Notes under the pieces: generated by a model
The model's input: the letters and a program-made list of their open reading frames with translations, nothing else
Databases searched by the model: none
What the model was told of the DNA's origin: nothing
Assembly (NCBI GenBank): GCA_016716435.1
Contig: JADJWI010000008.1
Location: forward strand, 687,501 to 751,500
Source of the DNA: Acidobacteriota bacterium
GTDB lineage: Bacteria; Acidobacteriota; Blastocatellia; Pyrinomonadales; Pyrinomonadaceae
Direction of reading: 5' to 3'
DNA length: 64,000 nucleotides
Program-made: the position numbers and the translations under genes
Part shown: piece by piece, positions 49,521 through 58,144 of the stretch
Layout: the number at the start of each line of letters is the position of its first letter
Numbering within the stretch: position 1 is the stretch's first letter

Positions 49521-50192
49521 ATGTTTTTGCTCAAGACGTTCAGATGGATAGGAATGAATGGGGTCGCCGGGGCTTTGGCCATCGCGGCAATTGCGATCTC
49601 CGGTTGCGGCGGTTCGGGCGAGTCGGAAGTTTCGGCTTCAAATGCCTCGGGCTCGAACACGACAACGGTCGTCAAGCCAGTTCAGGTCGATCCGAATGAG
49701 GTCAATTCACCGGCCGTGCCCGGCGATGCAAACACAAATCGGCCGTTGAACCCGATCGAGCAAGAACGGCTCTTAAAAGAGGAGCGTGCAAGGCAATCTA
49801 ACCTCAAGGTGCCGGACGGGGTGATCCATCCGGGGCTTCGGGCCGAGCCGCTCGCAAGGCCGGCCCCCGACAATTCGACCATTTCGACGACGCTGACGGA
49901 CGTTGCGACCGAAACGCGGCAGTTCCGATCGCATCCGCAGATCAACAAGGTCGAGCGTGTAACCGATACCAACGGTTCGCGGGTAAAGATCTATTTGAAG
50001 AACGGTAAGGTGGTTGACGCAGACCCGAACCGGTTTCGGCAGATCGCCAATGTCTCGGTGAATGAATTTATCCTTGCTGCCGGCCTGACGCCGCCCGCAA
50101 CACCGACACCGCCGCCTTCGACTGTACCCGGAAAGGGCGGAAACAACCCGGCGAAGGTGCCAAATGTTTTCCCGGGCCGCCCGAGTAATTGA
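49521..50192 (+). CDS. hypothetical lipoprotein
   Basis: 223 residues. N-terminal hydrophobic segment (about 14-28) ending in lipobox ISGC, then a Gly/Ser/Glu-rich linker. Beyond about residue 130 is a small beta-rich unit (HPQINKVERVTDTNGSRVKI and LKNGKVVDADPNRF), and the end is Pro/Thr-rich. Family unknown; lipid attachment to the membrane is inferred from the lipobox. The next gene follows after 20 bases. Confidence 0.7.
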   Translation: MFLLKTFRWIGMNGVAGALAIAAIAISGCGGSGESEVSASNASGSNTTTVVKPVQVDPNEVNSPAVPGDANTNRPLNPIEQERLLKEERARQSNLKVPDGVIHPGLRAEPLARPAPDNSTISTTLTDVATETRQFRSHPQINKVERVTDTNGSRVKIYLKNGKVVDADPNRFRQIANVSVNEFILAAGLTPPATPTPPPSTVPGKGGNNPAKVPNVFPGRPSN

Positions 50193-50212
50193 TGGATAAT
50201 TAAAGGGCTTTT

Positions 50213-50500
50213 ATGGATAAATTCTCGATAGTTTGCCCTTGCTGCGAGGCGGCCATCACGGTCGATGCCATGACCGGTGCAGTGCTCGCGCATGAGGAAA
50301 AGAAGAAAGTACACGGCTCGTTTGATGAGCTGAAGGGCGAACTTTCGAAACAGAAAGATCTTCGCGACCAGCTTTTTGCGCAGGAAATGGCGTCCATGAA
50401 GGACCGCGAACGGCTGCTTGAAGAGAAATTCCAGGAAGCATTGAAAAAGGCCGATAGGACCTCGAAAGACCCGTTCAAGAACCCGCTTGATCTTGACTGA
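50213..50500 (+). CDS. small CPCC-motif/coiled-coil protein
   Basis: 95 residues. An N-terminal CPCCEAAITVD resembles half of a zinc ribbon (Cys8, Cys10, Cys11 only, so it would need a partner or dimer to bind a metal). From about residue 30 on it is a charged coiled coil (FDELKGELSKQKDLRDQLF). It ends 18 bases before pyrF and is probably co-transcribed with it. No recognised function. Confidence 0.65.
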   Translation: MDKFSIVCPCCEAAITVDAMTGAVLAHEEKKKVHGSFDELKGELSKQKDLRDQLFAQEMASMKDRERLLEEKFQEALKKADRTSKDPFKNPLDLD

Positions 50501-50518
50501 CGCTTCAAAATAACCTCC

Positions 50519-51274
50519 GTGACGAAACCCGCACCCGAAAGAAATTTATCGATAGAACCCCGCGAACGCCTGATCGTTGCTCTGGATGTGCCGGATCGAG
50601 CCTCGGCAACCGCGGCGGTCGAAGAATTGAGCGGAGCGGTCGGTTCTTTCAAGATCGGGATGCAGCTATTCACGTCGGCCGGCCCGGACCTTGTTCGCGA
50701 ACTTTCGTCGGCGGGCCATCGTGTTTTCCTGGACCTTAAGTACCATGACATTCCGACCACGGTCGCAAACGCGGCGGTCGAAGCGACCCGACTCGGCATC
50801 TGGATGATGAACGTCCACGCTCTCGGCGGCCGCGAAATGATGGCCCGGACAGCCGATGCCGTCAATGAGGTCTGTGAGAAGGAAGGCCACAACCGGCCGA
50901 TCCTCATAGCTGTAACGCTTCTTACCAGCAGCGATGCGGCCGTGCTCGCGGAGCTCGGGATCGGCGGAACTGAGGAAGAAGCGGTATTGAGGCTGGCAAA
51001 GCTGACGGCGGCGAGCGGATTTGATGGCATTGTCGCCTCTGCCCGCGAGGTTGCGGCGATCAGGCAAGATCCGATCACTGCAAATTGCGTGACCGTGACG
51101 CCGGGAATACGTCCGTCGGATGGAACAAATGACGACCAGCGGCGTGTAATGACACCGGAGGCCGCCGTGGCTGCAGGCTCGGACTACATCGTCGTCGGCC
51201 GGCCGATAATGAACGCCGCCAACAAGCGGAAAGCAGCAGAAGGAATCGTAAACTCGATTGCCGCCGTCAAATAG
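50519..51274 (+). CDS. pyrF: orotidine 5'-phosphate decarboxylase
   Basis: Last step of UMP synthesis. 251 residues from GTG 50519 with family start RERLIVALDVPDRASA. The catalytic tetrad Asp-x-Lys-x2-Asp is in FLDLKYHDIPTTV, phosphate-binding GIRPSDGTNDDQRRV and VVGRPIM at the C-terminus. No other pyrimidine genes are nearby. Confidence 0.95.
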   Translation: MTKPAPERNLSIEPRERLIVALDVPDRASATAAVEELSGAVGSFKIGMQLFTSAGPDLVRELSSAGHRVFLDLKYHDIPTTVANAAVEATRLGIWMMNVHALGGREMMARTADAVNEVCEKEGHNRPILIAVTLLTSSDAAVLAELGIGGTEEEAVLRLAKLTAASGFDGIVASAREVAAIRQDPITANCVTVTPGIRPSDGTNDDQRRVMTPEAAVAAGSDYIVVGRPIMNAANKRKAAEGIVNSIAAVK

Positions 51275-51295
51275 GTTCTGAGAGGAAAGCTCGAT

Positions 51296-52843
51296 CTGAC
51301 AAATACTGAACTGAAATCATGTCCGCTCGGCCCGATCGCCTTCGGGCTAATCGCATTTGCCACACTTGCGGTTTTTCTCTTCGCCGGCGTTCCGGCAGGA
51401 GCACAGCAGCAGAAGTTTCGCACGGGCGAGAAACTGGCATATCGCGTCTCGCTTGATTCGTTTGATGATGTGGCATTTGCCGAGACGCATGTCGTCTCAT
51501 CGGGATTGCTTGACGGGCGTCCGACGTATGAGATCAGATTCCGGACGCGTTCGCTCAATTTTGCTTCGGCCGCATTTTTTCTTTTCGACGAGGACCGAAC
51601 GACCTTCGTTTCAGCCGATACCGGCTTGCCTCTCTTCCAACGGCGGATCGACGCTTCTGCCGGGATGCCGATCGAAACGACGATCGACCGTCGCCAGGAT
51701 CCCGCGGCCCCGCTAGATCTTGTGACGGCACTTTCCCGCATCCGGCAGTCGAATGGCTCGGCAAACCTTGTTTTTGCAGAGGGCGATCGAACCTATTCGC
51801 TGACCTCATCGATCAGCGGAGCGGAGCGGCTGGTGCTTTCGGCCGGTGAGTTTGATACGAATATTGCCACGCTCCAGAGTGATTATTTCACGACGCTCGG
51901 GATGAGCGATTTCCGATTGAACCTGACAAGCGACGAACGGCAGATCCCAGTGCTTCTCCGTGCCCGAATCACACGCGGTGAACTTCGGATCGAGATATCG
52001 GGCATCGTAATGGTCGAGCAGCCCTCGGCCGAGCCGACGCCGAACCCAATTATTTCGCCCGTAACGCCGCCGCCGACGCCAACTCCGATGCCGACGCCAA
52101 CGCCGTATCAGGCCAACCAGCCGATCTCGCCTGAGCTTTCGTTCGTTCTTGGCGAGACAATGAAGTTTCGCGTAAGGGAAGCCGGCGTCGATGCCGGCCT
52201 GCTGACGGTCGCTGCCGAAGAGAGGCGGGAGTTTGATGGTATCGATTCAATTCGCATTGCCGCAAGGTTCTCCGACGTCCCAGCGACGTCAACCGCGATC
52301 CGCAATGGCGATTCGGTCATTACGTTTGTCGATCCGCGGACGATGATCCCGTTCAAGACCGAAGTTCGATTCTCGGGTGCACTCGCCGCGATGTCGCAGA
52401 CCGCCACGCTCGACCGGACGACCAACGCGATCGTCTACGACGGCACCCGACTAGATGCTCCGTTTGCAACGCATAGCGTTCTCTCGCTTTTTTACGCCGT
52501 CCGCTCGTTCAACCTAAAGCCAAGTAATGACGCAAAGAATCCGGTAAATGACACGCGAGTGTCTGTCTTTTGGCGCGACCGGGCCACGGTCTTCACCCTT
52601 CGCCCCGGGCAGGGCGAAACCTTTATGAACCGTGGGGAAACTCGCCCAGCACAGTTGATCACCATACTCCCCCAGAATCCCGAGCTCGACCGGCTTTTTC
52701 CAAAATTATGGCTTGGGCTCGACGCAAATAGAACGCCTCTTAAGCTTGTTCTCGGTACTTTCGAGTTTGAACTAATTGATGTTCAGTTTCGCCTTCCTGC
52801 ACCTCCGCGTGAACCTCAAAAAATTGACACAATGCCAAATTGA
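51296..52843 (+). CDS. exported protein with two DUF3108-like domains, apparent CTG start
   Basis: 515 residues if started at CTG 51296. The frame is open only from 51275 and holds no ATG, GTG or TTG before a signal peptide (FGLIAFATLAVFLFAG, ending PAGAQQQ). AGAGGAAAG lies seven bases before the CTG. The first ATG/GTG-type codon in frame (GTG 51470) would cut into a beta-domain. Two related beta-rich domains follow, starting FRTGEKLAYRVSLDS and LGETMKFRVREAG, joined by a Pro/Thr linker (TPTPMPTPTP). Both resemble DUF3108, a periplasmic family of unknown role. Confidence 0.7.
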   Translation: MTNTELKSCPLGPIAFGLIAFATLAVFLFAGVPAGAQQQKFRTGEKLAYRVSLDSFDDVAFAETHVVSSGLLDGRPTYEIRFRTRSLNFASAAFFLFDEDRTTFVSADTGLPLFQRRIDASAGMPIETTIDRRQDPAAPLDLVTALSRIRQSNGSANLVFAEGDRTYSLTSSISGAERLVLSAGEFDTNIATLQSDYFTTLGMSDFRLNLTSDERQIPVLLRARITRGELRIEISGIVMVEQPSAEPTPNPIISPVTPPPTPTPMPTPTPYQANQPISPELSFVLGETMKFRVREAGVDAGLLTVAAEERREFDGIDSIRIAARFSDVPATSTAIRNGDSVITFVDPRTMIPFKTEVRFSGALAAMSQTATLDRTTNAIVYDGTRLDAPFATHSVLSLFYAVRSFNLKPSNDAKNPVNDTRVSVFWRDRATVFTLRPGQGETFMNRGETRPAQLITILPQNPELDRLFPKLWLGLDANRTPLKLVLGTFEFELIDVQFRLPAPPREPQKIDTMPN

Positions 52844-52875
52844 AAGTGGTTTTCAATTAGATTACACTTCAATTT

Positions 52876-53118
52876 ATGAGGCTTTCCGACTTGCCAGCCG
52901 GAGGTTCCGGAATTGTGACCGCGGTCGATGATGGCTCCCGCGTCGGCCGAAGGCTTAGCGAACTCGGCGTCGTTCCGGGCGTTAAGATCGCGGTCATCAA
53001 GCACGCTCCATTCGGCGATCCGGTCGAGATCCGTCTTCTCCGATACAATCTTGCTCTCAGAAAGGAGGAAGCGGCGGTCGTCCAGATCGACCCGGAAAGC
53101 ACAAATGGACGAAGCTAA
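52876..53118 (+). CDS. feoA: ferrous iron transport protein A
   Basis: 80-residue SH3-like partner of FeoB. It has the family pattern VGRRLSELGVVPGVKI and RYNLALRKEEAAVVQI. Overlaps feoB by 14 bases, so translation is coupled. Needed for efficient Fe2+ uptake. Confidence 0.93.
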   Translation: MRLSDLPAGGSGIVTAVDDGSRVGRRLSELGVVPGVKIAVIKHAPFGDPVEIRLLRYNLALRKEEAAVVQIDPESTNGRS

Positions 53119-55036
53119 CTCCCAAAAGGCCTCACCGGTCATCGCCCTCGCCGGCAATCCGAACGCCGGGAAAACCACTCTTTTCAATGCTCTGACAGGA
53201 CTACGTCACAAGGTTGCAAATTACCCGGGCGTTACGGTCGAACGCCGCTCCGGGCGATGGGGCATCGGCGAAGGCTCGGCTGAGTTGATCGACCTGCCCG
53301 GCCTTTACAGCCTTGATGCCACCTCGATGGACGAGGAGATCGCTCGAGATGTCCTCCGCGGTTCGGCCGAGTCTCCGGTTCGTCCGGATGCGATCGTCGC
53401 GGTCGTCGATGCAACCAACCTCGAGCGCAACCTTTACCTAATAACGCAAATCATCGAGCATGAAACGCCGGTCGTCGTCGCACTGACGATGATGGATCTG
53501 TTTGAAGAACAGGGGCATATTGTTGATCTCGCGTCGCTCGCGGCAGGGCTTGGCGTGCCGGTCGTGCCGGTCGATTCGCGAAAGGGAACCGGCATCGCGG
53601 AGCTCGGAGAGGCTGTCAGCAGCGTACTCGGGAATAAGAACGGAGTGCCAAACGGGCTTGCGGCCGAACTAGCCGGAGAGGGAAGCAATGTCTTTGGCCG
53701 CTACCGTTTCATCTCCGGCCTCGTCCAAATGGCGGTGAAGCATAACGACCTCGACGCCCATCGGTTTTCGGACCGGATCGATTCGATACTGACGCACAAG
53801 GTCTGGGGCTTGCTGGTGCTTTTTGGCATCCTGCTTCTTGTTTTCCAGGCCATTTTTTCGTGGGCGACCGTTCCAATGGATCTGCTCGAGGCCGGTTTTG
53901 GGGCGCTCGGCGACGGTGCGAGAAGCATTCTGCCTGAAGGAATGTTGGCCGACCTCGTCGTTGACGGAATTATCGCCGGTGTTGGCGGGATTCTTGTCTT
54001 TCTCCCGCAGATCATTCTGCTTTTCGTCTTTATATCGATACTTGAAGATTCGGGCTATATGTCGCGGGCGGCATTTTTGCTTGATCGCCTGATGAGCCGC
54101 ATCGGGCTCCACGGCAAGGCATTTCTGCCGCTTATCAGCAGCTTTGCTTGCGCGATTCCGGGTATCATGGCGACTCGTACGATCGAGGACCGCCGCGATC
54201 GGCTGGCAACGATAATGATCGCCCCGCTGATGAGCTGTTCGGCTCGGTTGCCGGTCTATGTCCTTATGATCGCGGCCTTTTTCGGTGGTCAAACTGTCTT
54301 CGGCTTTGTATCGCTCGGGGCGGTAATAATGCTAGGGATGTATTTACTCGGCATTGTCGCCGCCATAGTCGTTGCATTCATCCTTAAACGAACGGTGCTC
54401 AAGTCTCCGACGCCGCCTTTCATGATGGAGCTGCCGCCTTACAGGATGCCGAGCGTTCGCACGGTGCTGGCAAATGTGCTAGAGCGTGCCGGGCTATTTG
54501 TGCGAAGGGCGGGTACGGTGATCCTGGCGATCTCGATCATTCTCTGGGCTCTCGCCTATTTTCCGCGAAGCGATACGGCGGCCGAGCCGGGCTCGGAAAC
54601 GGCGGCAAGCGCGCAGCTAGAGAATAGCTTTGCCGGGCGGCTCGGGCATGCGATTGAGCCGGTGATCGAGCCGCTCGGATACGATTGGAAGATCGGCGTC
54701 GCTCTGATCGCGAGCTTTGCCGCCCGCGAGGTTTTGGTCTCAACGCTCAGCATTCTCTACAATGTTGGCGGCGACGCCGAGGAGACGGGCGGGCTTGCAT
54801 CGGCACTTCGCGATGCCAAGCGAGCAGATGGGTTGCCGGTTTGGACGCCGCTTACGTCTATCTCATTGATGGTCTTTTTCGTCCTGGCAATGCAGTGCAT
54901 GAGTACGGTCGCGATCGTCCGTCGTGAGACGAATAGCTGGCGATGGCCGCTTTTTATGGTCGTTTATATGACGCTGCTTGCGTATCTCGGGGCGTTTGTT
55001 ACTTATCAAGGCGGGCGGCTGCTCGGGTTTACTTAA
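53105..55036 (+). CDS. feoB: ferrous iron transport protein B
   Basis: Fe2+ permease: N-terminal G domain and membrane core with gate motifs. 643 residues from ATG 53105. G1 GNPNAGKTT (17-25), G3 DLPG, and G4 at 128-131 is TMMD where NxxD is usual. Membrane helices begin about residue 220; FVFISILEDSGYMSRAAF and FLPLISSFACAIPGIMATRT are FeoB landmarks. Encoded between feoA and the FeoB-associated Cys-rich protein. Confidence 0.95.
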   Translation: MDEANSQKASPVIALAGNPNAGKTTLFNALTGLRHKVANYPGVTVERRSGRWGIGEGSAELIDLPGLYSLDATSMDEEIARDVLRGSAESPVRPDAIVAVVDATNLERNLYLITQIIEHETPVVVALTMMDLFEEQGHIVDLASLAAGLGVPVVPVDSRKGTGIAELGEAVSSVLGNKNGVPNGLAAELAGEGSNVFGRYRFISGLVQMAVKHNDLDAHRFSDRIDSILTHKVWGLLVLFGILLLVFQAIFSWATVPMDLLEAGFGALGDGARSILPEGMLADLVVDGIIAGVGGILVFLPQIILLFVFISILEDSGYMSRAAFLLDRLMSRIGLHGKAFLPLISSFACAIPGIMATRTIEDRRDRLATIMIAPLMSCSARLPVYVLMIAAFFGGQTVFGFVSLGAVIMLGMYLLGIVAAIVVAFILKRTVLKSPTPPFMMELPPYRMPSVRTVLANVLERAGLFVRRAGTVILAISIILWALAYFPRSDTAAEPGSETAASAQLENSFAGRLGHAIEPVIEPLGYDWKIGVALIASFAAREVLVSTLSILYNVGGDAEETGGLASALRDAKRADGLPVWTPLTSISLMVFFVLAMQCMSTVAIVRRETNSWRWPLFMVVYMTLLAYLGAFVTYQGGRLLGFT

Positions 55037-55043
55037 GGCTCCT

Positions 55044-55202
55044 ATGGAACTATCAATACAGGAGATGGTCGTTTATGCGGTTATCATTGGGGCGGCGGCT
55101 TTTGGCATTGTCGGGCTGATTCGCCGCAGTTCAGCTTTTCGCCGCGGCTCTGAGTGTTCCGCTGACTGCGGCTGCTCGCCTGCTCCTCGAAAACATCCGT
55201 GA
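55044..55202 (+). CDS. FeoB-associated Cys-rich membrane protein
   Basis: 52 residues: one membrane helix (about 8-26), then RRSSAFRRGSECSADCGCS with three Cys. The length, the single helix, the Cys-rich end and the position 7 bases after feoB match the small FeoB-associated family. It may bind iron near the FeoB pore. Its stop overlaps the GTG start of the next gene by three bases or so. Confidence 0.75.
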   Translation: MELSIQEMVVYAVIIGAAAFGIVGLIRRSSAFRRGSECSADCGCSPAPRKHP

Positions 55203-56086
55203 GCGACGATAACTCTCTTTTAACCGCCGGCGTAAAGGCGATGTTTCTCTCGACCCTCTCGTTCGCCCTCGCAAATCTTTTTGTAAAGCAGGTCGCACAT
55301 CTTCCGGCAATGCAGATCGTCTTTTTTCGCTGTGTAATCGCCTCTGCATTTTGTTTCTACGGGCTGCGAATGGCCCGGGCGGATTGGATCGGCTCAAACC
55401 GGATGTTGCTCCTGCTCCGCGGCTTTTTCGGCACAATTGCTCTTTATCTTTTTTTCGTCACGGTCCAGAATGTCCCGCTTGCGACCGCGACGACCATTCA
55501 ATATCTCTCACCGATATTTACGACCATAATCGCGATCTTTCTGCTCAAAGAAGGCGTCCGACCGCTGCAATGGATTTTTTACGCCCTCGCTTTCTCGGGG
55601 GTGGTTTTGATACAGCAGCTCGATGGTCGTGTCTCGGCGTTTTACGCAATGCTCGGCATCATTTCCGCACTTTTCTCGGGAGTTGCTTATAATCTTGTCC
55701 GCTCGCTGAAGGGCAAGGAGCATCCGCTTACGGTGGTCCTACATTTTCAGCTTGTAGGTGTCGTCGCCGGCGGCATCAGCATAATGTTCTATTGGACGAC
55801 GCCGGTCGGATGGGACTGGCTTTACCTGCTTCTCATCGGAATATTCTCTCAGCTCGGGCAGATGTTCCTTACGAACGCATTGCAGCGAGAGGCGGTTGCC
55901 GGAGTGGCGATAGTGAACTACACCGGCCTGGTTTATGCGGTCTCGATCGGCTGGATCATCTTCGGCGAACCTCAGACGGTTTTCTCGATAGCCGGGATGT
56001 TTCTGGTTGTCGCCGGAGTGCTGATGAGCGTACTCTATAGCCGAAGGCAGCGGGCGCTCGAAAAGCTAGAGGCGACCGCGGCTTGA
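55199..56086 (+). CDS. EamA/DMT family transporter
   Basis: 295 residues, ten membrane helices arranged as two EamA repeats. GTG start at 55199 overlaps the preceding stop. Typical patches: FALANLFVKQ, FRCVIAS, ATATTIQYLSPIFTTIIAIF and VAIVNYTGLVYAVSIGWIIFGE. Exporter of small metabolites is the usual role, with substrate unknown. It is the end of the feoAB run only by spacing. Confidence 0.85.
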   Translation: MSDDNSLLTAGVKAMFLSTLSFALANLFVKQVAHLPAMQIVFFRCVIASAFCFYGLRMARADWIGSNRMLLLLRGFFGTIALYLFFVTVQNVPLATATTIQYLSPIFTTIIAIFLLKEGVRPLQWIFYALAFSGVVLIQQLDGRVSAFYAMLGIISALFSGVAYNLVRSLKGKEHPLTVVLHFQLVGVVAGGISIMFYWTTPVGWDWLYLLLIGIFSQLGQMFLTNALQREAVAGVAIVNYTGLVYAVSIGWIIFGEPQTVFSIAGMFLVVAGVLMSVLYSRRQRALEKLEATAA

Positions 56087-56091
56087 ACGCG

Positions 56092-56580
56092 ATGAAATTT
56101 GACCCGGAGATCAAGGCAGCGGTGCTGACCGCAAGCGATACGCGAACAAAGGCGACCGACGAATCGGGCACGGTCTTGGTCGGGCTTTTGCTCGGCCTCG
56201 GCATCGGCGTTACCGAGCGTGTGATCGTGCCGGACGAGTTCGATGCCATTCATGATGCTCTTGTCGCCTTTGCGGACGAAGCTCGAGTTGACCTGATTCT
56301 GACAACCGGCGGGACGGGATTCGCCGCGAGAGACGTTACGCCCGAGGCGACGCTCGCCGCGATCGACCGCGAAGCTCCCGGCATCGCTGAGGCCATCCGC
56401 CGCGAGACCGCCACTAAAACGAAGTTTGCAATGCTTTCCCGGGCCGTCGCCGGTATCCGCGGAAAGACGCTGATCATAAACCTGCCCGGCTCACCAAATG
56501 GCGTCCGTGAATGCTTCGCTGTCTTCGAGCCCGTCCTGGTCCACGCTTTAAAACTGATTCGAGGCGAGACAGCTCATTAG
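56092..56580 (+). CDS. MoaB/MogA family molybdenum cofactor protein
   Basis: 162 residues from ATG 56092; a TTG at 56083 overlapping the previous stop is an alternative. MoCF-domain motifs: AAVLTASDTR, DLILTTGGTGFAARDVTPEAT and INLPGSPNGVRECF. Family members (MogA, MoaB) adenylylate molybdopterin or act near that step. No other cofactor genes are adjacent. Confidence 0.85.
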   Translation: MKFDPEIKAAVLTASDTRTKATDESGTVLVGLLLGLGIGVTERVIVPDEFDAIHDALVAFADEARVDLILTTGGTGFAARDVTPEATLAAIDREAPGIAEAIRRETATKTKFAMLSRAVAGIRGKTLIINLPGSPNGVRECFAVFEPVLVHALKLIRGETAH

Positions 56581-56619
56581 AGCCGCTCGCCCCGAATACA
56601 GTTGCGATAAACAACCTAC

Positions 56620-58137
56620 CTAACGCGGAACACTTCCGTTGATAAAGACCCGAATATCGTCTTTCAGTTTCTTGAGCGAACCGACCTCTATGTACATCAT
56701 ATGGCCGGCCTCGTAGTAGGCGGTAGAGATGTTCCGCCGGATCTCGGGTTCGAGATTGAGCGAGGCGAAAGTATAATCCGCCGCGAAATATGGCGTCGCC
56801 ATATCGTAATAACCGCTGGCGAGGAACACCTTCATATACGGGTTCTTCCGCATCGCGCTCGAGAGTGCCTGGGTCGTATCCGCCCAGCCGTTGTTCGTGT
56901 TCCAGTTCCAGGGCTGCGTGATTCCGCCGCCCAGGATGTAGTACTCAAGATCGGTCTGGAAGCCGAGTTCACGGCGGACATAATCGTTGAGCGTTGCGGT
57001 GTAAGGCGGCCGAATGGCAGTCATGCTCGGGTCAAATTCCGGACCTGCGGCACCAGCATCGCGGTCGATACCCGTGAAGCGGCTGTCGAGCCGGCCGGTC
57101 GTCCGCCGACGGTCGCGGAGAAGTTCTTTGTTGAACTCGCCTAGTTCGACGCGGAGGTTTTGATTCGCGACGAATGTCGGTGAGAGCCCGCTATAAGCCG
57201 CATATTTTTGCACAACCGCGTTCCGCTCCGCGGCCGGCAAACGGTCGGCACGCAGCAAGGCAGGTGCGAGTTCATCAACGGCAAAAGACTCGGCTTCGCG
57301 GAGCAATTCCTGAAGCGGCTTTCGCTGCAGTTCGGGCGAGAGCTTTTTGTGGTACCACGCCGTTGCCGCATACGACGGGAAGATCATCACCAGCGGAGTG
57401 TCGTTGTTATCGGCAAAGCGGATCGACTGAAAGTTCGTCACCATCGAGACCATCGCTACGCCGTTGAGTCCGATCCCCCGTTCGAAAAGGTGGTTTGAGA
57501 GCCCGGCGACGCGAGTCGTTCCGTAGCTTTCACCGACGAGAAAAAGCGGTGATGACCACCGCTCATTGCGGACAAGGAACATCCGAATAAATTCGCCGTT
57601 GGACTCGATGTCGCCATTGACCGAAAAGAACTTCGAGGCGAATTCCGGTTTCGTCGCCCGCGAATAGCCCGTCCCGACCGGATCGACAAAGACAAGGTCA
57701 GTCAGGTCAAGCCAGCTATGATCGTTCTCGACCAGTTGATAAGGCGGCGGAGGCATCATGCCGTCGTCGAGCATCTTCACCCGCTTTGGCCCGAGGGCAC
57801 CGAGGTGAAGCCAGACCGATGCCGAGCCTGGCCCGCCGTTGAACGAGAACATCAGCGGTCGCTTTGACCTATCCGCAACGCCGTCCAATTGATAGGCCAT
57901 GTAGAAGATGCGGCCTTCGGTCACCTGCGTCTGCGGATTGCGGATCGGCATAAAGCCGGTCGTGACGGTGTAATTGAGCACGCGGCCGCCGACCCTTGCC
58001 GAGTGTTTCGTGACGACCGGCGGGTCTTCCTTCTCAGCGGCCGGAGCAGCGGGAGCAGGCGAGCTCGCGGGAGCTTGAGCCATCCCGAAAGCCGCAAGAG
58101 AAAATGCGATCAGGATATGAAGGATGATACGTTTCAT
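56620..58137 (-). CDS. secreted S10 serine carboxypeptidase family protein
   Basis: 505 residues, alpha/beta hydrolase fold. Signal peptide about 1-20, then a Pro/Ala linker. S10 signatures: FNGGPG (100-104), the nucleophile Ser204 in VGESYGTTR, the Asp in GYYDMATPYFA and the His in AGHMMYIE. The proteins of this branch cleave C-terminal residues of peptides outside the cytoplasm. Head of the downstream half of a minus-strand run following the two amidohydrolase genes by 7 bases. Confidence 0.92.
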   Translation of the reverse strand: MKRIILHILIAFSLAAFGMAQAPASSPAPAAPAAEKEDPPVVTKHSARVGGRVLNYTVTTGFMPIRNPQTQVTEGRIFYMAYQLDGVADRSKRPLMFSFNGGPGSASVWLHLGALGPKRVKMLDDGMMPPPPYQLVENDHSWLDLTDLVFVDPVGTGYSRATKPEFASKFFSVNGDIESNGEFIRMFLVRNERWSSPLFLVGESYGTTRVAGLSNHLFERGIGLNGVAMVSMVTNFQSIRFADNNDTPLVMIFPSYAATAWYHKKLSPELQRKPLQELLREAESFAVDELAPALLRADRLPAAERNAVVQKYAAYSGLSPTFVANQNLRVELGEFNKELLRDRRRTTGRLDSRFTGIDRDAGAAGPEFDPSMTAIRPPYTATLNDYVRRELGFQTDLEYYILGGGITQPWNWNTNNGWADTTQALSSAMRKNPYMKVFLASGYYDMATPYFAADYTFASLNLEPEIRRNISTAYYEAGHMMYIEVGSLKKLKDDIRVFINGSVPR

Positions 58138-58144
58138 TTCGAGC

